Positions 7,022 through 12,134 of a DNA stretch of 12,134 nt are shown piece by piece. The position numbers and the translations under genes were made by a program. The DNA is from Bacteriovoracales bacterium (GTDB lineage Bacteria > Bdellovibrionota > Bacteriovoracia > Bacteriovoracales > Bacteriovoracaceae), in contig SKGZ01000125.1 of the NCBI GenBank assembly GCA_007117175.1, forward strand, positions 1 through 12,134. Direction: 5' to 3'. The notes beneath the pieces are model-generated. The model worked only from the letters and a program-made list of their open reading frames with translations, made no database searches and was not told the origin of the DNA. Every line of letters begins with the position of its first letter. The stretch's first letter is position 1.

Positions 7022-7048
7022 TTTTACTCATGAGTATTGTGGAGTCAA
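7021..7048 (-). promoter_or_regulatory. Promoter of the ATPase gene with 12-bp palindrome in the spacer
   Basis: On the minus strand TTGACT (7043-7048), a 16-nt spacer and TAAAAT (7021-7026) form a good sigma70-like promoter. Only six bases separate the -10 from the ATG at 7014, so transcription should begin at or next to the start codon and the mRNA may be leaderless, consistent with the missing ribosome site. The perfect 12-bp palindrome TACTCATGAGTA (7025-7036) covers the downstream half of the spacer and touches the -10, a position where a dimeric repressor would block RNA polymerase. The boxes and palindrome are seen; the regulatory role is inferred. Confidence 0.6.
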
Positions 7049-7062
7049 CTCTAAAATGATCA

Positions 7063-7082
7063 GTAATTTGAATACTAATCCA
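7063..7082. repeat. 20-nt imperfect direct repeat, copy 2 (spans the alr stop codon)
   Basis: GTAATTTGAATACTAATCCA, differing from copy 1 (7002-7021) at three positions. It covers the last codons and TAG stop of the alanine racemase gene. The pair may record a small duplication or strand slip when the ATPase gene came to lie next to alr. Confidence 0.6.
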
Positions 7083-8232
7083 CCACCACGCGCTCGATAT
7101 CTAAGGGCAGACGAGCTAGTACTTCATAATTAAGTTGCTCAGAAAAATTGGCAAAGGATGAAACGCTGACCTCTGCTTGGCCAGATTGTCCAATTAAAAT
7201 CACATCATCCCCCACTTGCACATCTGGAATATGAGTAACATCCACTGTGATCGCATTCATATTGACAGTGCCAATCACTTGAGTGCGCACCCCACGTATG
7301 ATCACTCGGCCACTATTGCTAAGCCCTCGAGCAAAGCCATTGGAATAGCCTACCCCTACTACTGCAAGCTTTTTATTCTCACTGGTCAAGTAGGACATAC
7401 CATAGCCAACATACTCTCCTCTTTTCACTTCTTTTAAACTCATCACCCGCGAGCGCCATGATAAAACTTTTTGCAATGGATTCTGCTCATTTTTTCTCTG
7501 AGTTATATAGCGAATAAAGGTTTCTTCTGAGGGCCAAAAACCATATTGAATAATTCCAATACGAACCAAATCTTGTCGTGTTTTAGGAAAGCGAATAGCA
7601 GCTGCGGAACAAGCACTGTGAACCATTTGTGGTGGATACCCCAGTGTCTGGCAAAGATTTTGCGCTTTTTGAAATTTCTTAATCTGCATGCCAATTCTGG
7701 TATGATTAGCAATACTCTCTGCTCCGGCGTAATGAGTACACAGGCCCTTGAAGACAAGATACTTTTTATGTCGTTGCAAGAATTCAATGGCTTCAGTCCA
7801 ATCGGCTTGCTCAAAACCAAGGCGATTCATTCCCGTTTCAACTTCCAAGTGAATGTAGGCCTTCTTATTTAAACTTTTTGCCACCTTTAAAGCTCGCTCT
7901 AAGCGATAAAAGTCAAAAACATAGAACTCTACTTGGTGAGTAATCACCCACTCTAAATGCTCATCGGGAATGTCTCCTATGATCATTAAATCAAAGCTTC
8001 TCTTTCCTTTCATTTGTGAAAGGATTTGATACGCCTCAAAAGATGAAAAAACTGAGAAATGATCAATTTGATTCTCAAGTAATAGTTCTACGTATTTTCC
8101 AAAGCCGTGGCCATAGGCATTTCCCTTGAGTATGCATGACATTCGAGTATCTTTACAGATTGATTTTCGAATAAACTCAATATTATTTTGAACAGCACTG
8201 CGACTGAGTTCTATAATAGTAGGACTGTGCAT
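7075..8232 (-). CDS. alr: Alanine racemase
   Basis: PLP-dependent enzyme that makes D-alanine for peptidoglycan; cytoplasmic. Numbering from ATG 8230-8232 (385 residues): the Schiff-base lysine is Lys36 in LKGNAYGHG, and the second catalytic base is Tyr281 in YVGYGMSY. EVETGMNRLGF (131-141), the VGVGYSNGFARGLSN stretch (292-306) and the NYEVLARLP C-terminal motif are all family hallmarks. At the usual GRxSMD site the protein reads GTVNMN, so the common Asp is Asn; this is a variant near the active site, not clear damage. A TTG start at 8268 would add 12 residues and overlap the upstream gene by 10 nt, but ATG fits the family N-terminus better; neither has a good ribosome site. It follows the secreted metallopeptidase gene by 26 nt and is probably cotranscribed. 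Confidence 0.93.
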   Translation of the reverse strand: MHSPTIIELSRSAVQNNIEFIRKSICKDTRMSCILKGNAYGHGFGKYVELLLENQIDHFSVFSSFEAYQILSQMKGKRSFDLMIIGDIPDEHLEWVITHQVEFYVFDFYRLERALKVAKSLNKKAYIHLEVETGMNRLGFEQADWTEAIEFLQRHKKYLVFKGLCTHYAGAESIANHTRIGMQIKKFQKAQNLCQTLGYPPQMVHSACSAAAIRFPKTRQDLVRIGIIQYGFWPSEETFIRYITQRKNEQNPLQKVLSWRSRVMSLKEVKRGEYVGYGMSYLTSENKKLAVVGVGYSNGFARGLSNSGRVIIRGVRTQVIGTVNMNAITVDVTHIPDVQVGDDVILIGQSGQAEVSVSSFANFSEQLNYEVLARLPLDIERVVVD

Positions 8233-8258
8233 AGCCAATATGGTAATAGCGGCTGAAC

Positions 8259-9140
8259 TTAAAGGCAAATTGGTGAGATATAAGGAACGACACCCTGAGT
8301 ATTTAACATATCGGGAGTTGAATACGTTTGACTGACAGTTGAGCGAATGGGAAGTCCCATCTCTACCCTTAACTGATTTTCAAATGCCACAGCTCGATAC
8401 TCAGCAATGGGATTCGCTTGTAGTTGGGTGCTGCGAATAAACATACCTAATTCAAGCAATCCTCGCTGTGATTCCAGTGCATGAAATAATTCATGAGCTA
8501 AGACGATAGCTGAACTCACTTGATGGGCCTTGCCTTTTTTTCCAATGGACTGAACCATAGTACCTGGAGAGTAACGAACCTCTCCTCCCGATCCAATCTG
8601 ATCAAAATACAAACCTTGGACCAGCAACTGACTTATTTTAAAAATAAAAGCTGCTTGAGCGTTATGCATTCCCATATTTCGAGTCTCCCCAATTTTTCTA
8701 GGAAGAAACATGGCAGGGGAGCCAGTGAAGCCATTGATAAAGATAGGGTAAGGGGATTTAAGAATCGCTGATATGAGTTTTTGACCAGAGGGGGTTTTAA
8801 GAATCGCATTCAAATCATTACGGATCTGTCGAAGTTGATAATTTCCAATTCTTCTTCTAGACATTAAATCAGAATAGAGTATTTTTCTTTGTCTTTGATC
8901 ATAAATGATTAAATTATCCTTGCCTTGAGGCAGGCCCTCCATGGAAAAGAAATCTCGTCCCTGCCAAAAATCACAGCGTAAATAACGCAACCAGTCATCG
9001 TTTTTCACCATTTTTTTCAGCTGTTTTTGAGTTTTCAATGGCCCCTGGGTAAAATGAAAAAATTCTGCTTGCTTTCTGAGGTCGTGAGCTAAGGCATAAC
9101 ATACTGTAATTAAAGTAAAAACTAAAAGTCTGAGCATCAT
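8259..9140 (-). CDS. Secreted zinc metallopeptidase-like protein (M91/NleD-like)
   Basis: A 293-residue protein with an N-terminal signal peptide (hydrophobic residues 3-18, likely cut after ALA18). The key motif is HELFHALES (216-224), an HExxH zinc site with His216, Glu217 and His220. It is followed by AEYRAVAFENQLRVEMGLPIR (about 246-266), where an Asp/Glu could give the third zinc ligand. HExxHA followed by an ENQLRxExGxPxR block is, from memory, typical of peptidase family M91, which includes the type III effector NleD. Here a Sec-type signal replaces effector delivery, so action in the periplasm, outside the cell or in a target compartment is inferred. The substrate is unknown. ATG 9140 (or 9137) lacks a ribosome site. 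It precedes alr by 26 nt. Confidence 0.72.
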   Translation of the reverse strand: MMLRLLVFTLITVCYALAHDLRKQAEFFHFTQGPLKTQKQLKKMVKNDDWLRYLRCDFWQGRDFFSMEGLPQGKDNLIIYDQRQRKILYSDLMSRRRIGNYQLRQIRNDLNAILKTPSGQKLISAILKSPYPIFINGFTGSPAMFLPRKIGETRNMGMHNAQAAFIFKISQLLVQGLYFDQIGSGGEVRYSPGTMVQSIGKKGKAHQVSSAIVLAHELFHALESQRGLLELGMFIRSTQLQANPIAEYRAVAFENQLRVEMGLPIRSTVSQTYSTPDMLNTQGVVPYISPICL

Positions 9141-9146
9141 CTAGTT

Positions 9147-9176
9147 GATATAGCTCATTTTCGCTTTGCGCATCAA
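9147..9176 (-). promoter_or_regulatory. Candidate promoter for the metallopeptidase-alr pair, possibly leaderless
   Basis: On the minus strand TTGATG (9171-9176), an 18-nt spacer and TATATC (9147-9152) are followed after six bases by ATG 9140, the same -10-to-ATG distance as at the ATPase gene and again without a Shine-Dalgarno sequence. The surrounding 125-nt divergent gap is very AT-rich (9175-9200), so chance matches are possible. Confidence 0.35.
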
Positions 9177-9265
9177 TAAAAATAAAAATAAATTTTTTAT
9201 ATTGCCAAACCGTGAAAAAATTAGTCATATCCTGTTTAGCACTCAACAAATAACAGGGAGTAGGT

Positions 9266-9997
9266 GTGAAAGTTTTACTGATCATGCAATTTTTTCTTAC
9301 TGAACTTGTTTTAGCTCAACATTTTTCTAACTACCGAGCATTGGAAAGCAGTAGCTCTCGCGGGCAAGGGGGAAGAGCACTTAATGTTTTCCCCAGCGAT
9401 GAAGTCGAACCATTTGACCCTATTAATCGCCAGTATTACCAAAAGGTCGCAGTGGGGCAAACTTTTCGCTCTAATAATCCTTGGTCAGGATACACCCATT
9501 GGCGTTACATCACTGTTTATAATGTCACCGAAGGAGTTGAGCGCATCAGGAAAATGCCTTTTTACAAAGAAGACTGTCACGATCGGGCCATTGTGATGGC
9601 CACTTGGGAAGAATCCTATCATATCAATGTCACACTCACTGCTGCGGCTAATGCCACAGTTTTAGGGATCGGAGTGAATGTCAGCGCCTCCGTGCAACAT
9701 GGTGTACGATTTGCCGCCAGAAGAAATATTATGGGAACGGCCGGAATTGCTGCTATTCATTATCCCTATAAGTTTTCTGAGACATGGGAAGGGGTGACCT
9801 GGAAACAAACCTATGATCAGCGCACCGGAACTGTTTCTTATGTTGAGAATAGTAGCGTCTACCCCAAGAAGTTTTATCTCAACAACCAAAACCCTGGCTT
9901 TATTGTGAAAAGAGTCATCACTAAGGTTTGCGATGAAGAGGGCAATGAAGCTAAACCAAGTGATCAAGAAAGAATTCTACAGGGGATGGGGCTTTAA
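9266..9997 (+). CDS. Secreted protein of unknown function
   Basis: A 243-residue protein beginning at GTG 9266 with AGGGAG (9255-9260) five bases upstream. Residues 1-17 form a short signal peptide, probably cut at VLA17-Gln18; a Glu at 13 inside the hydrophobic core is unusual. The mature part is rich in Tyr, Trp, Asn and Thr, with two Cys (104 and 222) suited to one disulfide, which supports export. Residues about 118-165 form a low-charge, Gly/Ala/Val/Thr-rich stretch with partial polar-apolar alternation and an Arg-Arg break at 152-153, suggesting a long beta-hairpin. I do not recognise the family. It is divergent from the secreted metallopeptidase across a 125-nt AT-rich gap, and its end lies 11 nt from the end of the thiolase gene. 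Confidence 0.82.
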   Translation: MKVLLIMQFFLTELVLAQHFSNYRALESSSSRGQGGRALNVFPSDEVEPFDPINRQYYQKVAVGQTFRSNNPWSGYTHWRYITVYNVTEGVERIRKMPFYKEDCHDRAIVMATWEESYHINVTLTAAANATVLGIGVNVSASVQHGVRFAARRNIMGTAGIAAIHYPYKFSETWEGVTWKQTYDQRTGTVSYVENSSVYPKKFYLNNQNPGFIVKRVITKVCDEEGNEAKPSDQERILQGMGL

Positions 9998-10008
9998 TTA
10001 AAGTTCAA

Positions 10009-11175
10009 CTAAAGTCTCTCGATCACCATTGATAGTCCTTCTCCACCGCCAATGCAAAGTGAGGCCATCCCAAGTCTACTTTGTGTTTGCTTCATAGCAT
10101 TCATTAAGGTCACGACTATGCGAGCACCAGAACAACCAATGGGGTGACCTAAGCTAATTGCTCCCCCATAAATATTTACTTTTTCTGCAGGTAACTCTAG
10201 CTGCTGAATGGCCGTCATGGTCACCACTGCAAAAGCTTCATTAATTTCAAATAAGTCGATCTGATTGAGAGCAACTCCGGCATGCTCACAAGCTTTTTTC
10301 ATAGACTCTACTGGTGCGGTACTAAACCATGTAGGATTTTGCGCCCATTTCCCCCAACCGCGAATGCGAAATTCAGCTCGATCGCGAAATTCTTCGCCTG
10401 CTAAGATCAATGCCGCTGCACCATCGTTAATGGTAGAGGCATTAGCCGCAGTAATCGTTCCATCTTTAATAAAGGCTGGACGCAATTGTGGCGTCTTTTC
10501 AAAGTTAGCCTTGCCTGGCCCCTCATCTTGGCTGATTACTGAATCACCCTTACGAGTTTTGATTGTCACTGGGTTAATTTCTTGAGCAAAAATTTGATCA
10601 CTGATGGCCTTTTGGGCCTTGCGAAATGAGTTCATACTAAATTCATCTTGCTCTTCACGAGTCCATTTATACTTTTGCACACATTCTTCAGCACAATTTC
10701 CCATGGGGCGATCAGTATAGGCATCCCTCAGTCCATCCCAACTCATAGCATCTTGCAAAGCACTTGATCCAAACTTTATTCCGGCCCTAGCATAAACAAA
10801 GTGAGGGGCCAATGACATGGACTCCATTCCCCCACTCACCACTAAGTTGTTTTCTCCCAACGCAATAGTACTGGCTCCATTGACAATGGCCTGTAGACCA
10901 GAGCCACAGACCTTATTAACAGTCGTGCAAGGAGTGGCTTCACTTAAACCTGCTGCTAAAGCCGCCTGTCTGGCAGGAGCCTGTCCAACACCTGCTTGAA
11001 TGACTTGCCCCATATACACTTCTTGTATTTGCTCTTGAGACAACTGTGCTTTTTTGAGAGCCCCTTCAATGGCCACCGCACCTAATTGAGGAGCAGCAAC
11101 GCTAGAAAGAGAGCCCATAAATGAACCAAGAGGGGTTCTTGCACCTGAGATAATATAAACATTTTTTCCTTGCAT
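10009..11175 (-). CDS. Acetyl-CoA acetyltransferase (thiolase II type)
   Basis: A 388-residue thiolase that condenses two acetyl-CoA to acetoacetyl-CoA or runs the reverse cleavage, in fatty acid, ketone-body or polyhydroxyalkanoate metabolism. Catalytic residues are all visible: nucleophile Cys90 (NKVCGSGLQA), Asn312 in NEAFA, His344 (GGAISLGHPIGCSGAR) and Cys374 (CIGGGEG). The length and GGMESMS (115-121) fit the biosynthetic/degradative homotetrameric type. Which pathway it serves cannot be told here, since no phaB, hbd, fadB or HMG-CoA partner lies nearby. ATG 11173-11175 has AGGAG (minus strand, 11183-11187) seven bases upstream. The gene is divergent from the unknown protein at 11244. 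The gene names atoB or phaA could apply, but neither is supported by context. Confidence 0.95.
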   Translation of the reverse strand: MQGKNVYIISGARTPLGSFMGSLSSVAAPQLGAVAIEGALKKAQLSQEQIQEVYMGQVIQAGVGQAPARQAALAAGLSEATPCTTVNKVCGSGLQAIVNGASTIALGENNLVVSGGMESMSLAPHFVYARAGIKFGSSALQDAMSWDGLRDAYTDRPMGNCAEECVQKYKWTREEQDEFSMNSFRKAQKAISDQIFAQEINPVTIKTRKGDSVISQDEGPGKANFEKTPQLRPAFIKDGTITAANASTINDGAAALILAGEEFRDRAEFRIRGWGKWAQNPTWFSTAPVESMKKACEHAGVALNQIDLFEINEAFAVVTMTAIQQLELPAEKVNIYGGAISLGHPIGCSGARIVVTLMNAMKQTQSRLGMASLCIGGGEGLSMVIERL

Positions 11176-11203
11176 GGTTGGTCTCCTTATGATTTATTGC
11201 AAT

Positions 11204-11223
11204 ATTGTAGATCAATTTTGATC
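11204..11223 (-). promoter_or_regulatory. Putative -10 box and inverted-repeat operator upstream of the thiolase gene
   Basis: TACAAT on the minus strand (11204-11209) is a good -10 about 28 nt before the thiolase ATG, but no acceptable -35 lies 15-18 nt further up. Instead, directly next to it is the inverted repeat GATCAA-TT-TTGATC (11210-11223), six-base arms with a two-base centre. A regulator bound there would control the thiolase gene and possibly the divergent gene at 11244. Regulator identity is unknown; the role is inferred from position. Confidence 0.4.
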
Positions 11224-11243
11224 ACAAGTGGAGTGCAATTGCT

Positions 11244-11690
11244 ATGTTTTCAAGAAAACATCAAGATGAAATGGGTACCGAATTACCTACAACTTGGTTG
11301 AATCAAATTTCATCAACCTTAAATGATTTTTTTGCGGAAAAACTTGCTGAGCACGACTACTTTGACTGCCATGCTGAAATTTTCTCAGATGAACTTATTT
11401 TGATTGTCAGTAAAACTAACACTCAAAATCGTGGTTTACCAATCAGCTTATTCTTATCCTTAGATCTGAGCCCAGAACTCTTTCAAAATATCAAAAAAAT
11501 AAAACCTCTGGTCGATGAAATGGTGGATCTTTGTGGATACTTTTTTGAAGAAACCTTTGAAGACCAAGAATGGGAAGACTACCAACCTAATTGGCAAGAA
11601 TATAAACATAAAAAAAATCAGTACTATTATAAAATTACACGAGAGAGTATTGAACTAAGCCTCGAGGCTTCTCGTTTACTGAAAAATTAA
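11244..11690 (+). CDS. Conserved-looking hypothetical protein, cytoplasmic
   Basis: A 148-residue soluble protein starting at ATG 11244, with GGAG (11230-11233) ten bases upstream. There is no signal peptide or membrane helix. The composition is acidic in the middle and end (FEETFEDQEWEDYQPNW at 103-119) and aromatic-rich (QYYYKITRE). The N-terminal half (PTTWLNQISSTLNDFF, then FSDELILIVSKT and LPISLFLSLDLSP) suggests an alpha helix followed by beta strands. I recognise no family or catalytic motif. It is divergent from the thiolase gene and converges on the Cys/His protein gene, with the two stop codons overlapping by 4 nt. Confidence 0.75.
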   Translation: MFSRKHQDEMGTELPTTWLNQISSTLNDFFAEKLAEHDYFDCHAEIFSDELILIVSKTNTQNRGLPISLFLSLDLSPELFQNIKKIKPLVDEMVDLCGYFFEETFEDQEWEDYQPNWQEYKHKKNQYYYKITRESIELSLEASRLLKN

Positions 11691-12124
11691 TCACTGTCAC
11701 TGGAGCGAAGACTGCCACCAAACGATCTGGCTTCCATTTCAATATCACTGGAGTCATCATCGTCCTCTAAGTCTGAATCCTCAATATCTTCAAATTCACT
11801 ATCGGAAATTTTAAGGTCACTTAACATTTTATTAAATTGTCGTTCATCAGAAAGATCTTCTAAAACAGATTGAATAAAACTCACTGGATACTTAGAGATT
11901 AATTCTTCAATAAAATTTTGCAGTTTTCCTTCTTTAAGGATTTCTCTTTTCTGCATTAAAAGCTTCCAGTTCTGAATATAGTGCAATCGACAATACGCTC
12001 CAGTAGTTCGAATATTATCACAGCCTCTTTGCAAGCAATCATCACCTTCAGGTAAGAAGAGATCCATCGAAAGGATGGCATCTTCAATTTCCGCCCAATC
12101 AAAGTACTCACTTAGATCCGTCAT
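11687..12124 (-). CDS. Small protein with Cys/His metal-binding-like cluster and acidic serine-rich tail
   Basis: A 145-residue protein starting at ATG 12122-12124; its upstream region runs off the window, so the start could only be judged from the frame. Residues 30-48 contain Cys30-x4-Cys35-x9-Cys45-x2-His48 (ending GAYCRLHY), a likely single zinc site. A charged helical middle (50-105) follows, and then a tail (about 106-145) made largely of Asp, Glu and Ser, with runs such as DLEDDDDSSD. Such a tail may be disordered or mimic nucleic acid. No enzyme motif is seen. It resembles no family I can name with confidence. The stop codon overlaps that of the convergent gene by 4 nt. Confidence 0.75.
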   Translation of the reverse strand: MTDLSEYFDWAEIEDAILSMDLFLPEGDDCLQRGCDNIRTTGAYCRLHYIQNWKLLMQKREILKEGKLQNFIEELISKYPVSFIQSVLEDLSDERQFNKMLSDLKISDSEFEDIEDSDLEDDDDSSDIEMEARSFGGSLRSSDSD

Positions 12125-12134
12125 TTTATCATTA

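Noticed and set aside
9175..9200. AT-rich run in the divergent gap as an origin or UP element
   Set aside because: It is a simple A/T run without iterons or DnaA boxes; nothing beyond promoter-region AT richness can be supported.
8995..9285. Minus-strand open frame covering the divergent gap
   Set aside because: It runs antisense across the signal-peptide start of the secreted protein and out of frame into the metallopeptidase gene, without motifs or a ribosome site.

Overview
The window reads as ordinary chromosomal DNA from a Gram-negative bacterium of moderate to low GC. Several proteins carry signal peptides or lipoboxes, so an outer-membrane, secretion-rich cell is likely. The mix of genes (pgk-tpiA-secG cluster, small secreted proteins, an acidic-tailed Cys/His protein, an M91-like secreted metallopeptidase) made me think of a Bdellovibrionota (Bdellovibrio/Bacteriovorax-like) genome. 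That is an impression from gene content, not a measured placement.

Layout. Positions 1-2787 (+ strand) hold a tight run: the 3' half of pgk, then tpiA (overlapping pgk by 4 nt), secG, and a class V aminotransferase 7 nt after secG. This joins lower glycolysis to the SecYEG translocon subunit, a common bacterial arrangement. It ends in an 18-nt tail-to-tail overlap with a minus-strand 2OG-Fe(II) oxygenase of the isopenicillin-N-synthase type (2770-3714), which is preceded on its strand by a Cys-containing lipoprotein (3776-4453). Divergent from the lipoprotein is a short CLC-family transporter (4562-5728) whose motifs match the fluoride-exporting CLC-F branch better than the chloride branch. 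Behind it lies an orphan reading-frame tail (5703-5849).

Positions 5878-7014 (-) hold an AT-rich AAA_14/DUF4143 ATPase with its own good sigma70-type promoter, a 12-bp palindrome inside that promoter, and an apparently leaderless start. Next on the same strand are alanine racemase (7075-8232) and a secreted HExxH metallopeptidase-like protein (8259-9140), with the protease first in transcription order. Divergent from the protease is a secreted protein of unknown function (9266-9997). The right end holds a minus-strand acetyl-CoA acetyltransferase (10009-11175), a divergent unknown protein (11244-11690) and a convergent protein with a Cys/His cluster and a highly acidic tail (11687-12124).

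No rRNA, tRNA, CRISPR array, IS element or riboswitch is visible. The clearest non-coding signals are the ATPase promoter/palindrome, a 20-nt imperfect direct repeat bracketing the ATPase 5' end, and an inverted repeat between the thiolase gene and its divergent neighbour. No clearly novel multi-gene system is apparent. The least explained pair is the divergently transcribed secreted metallopeptidase and secreted unknown protein at 8259-9997.
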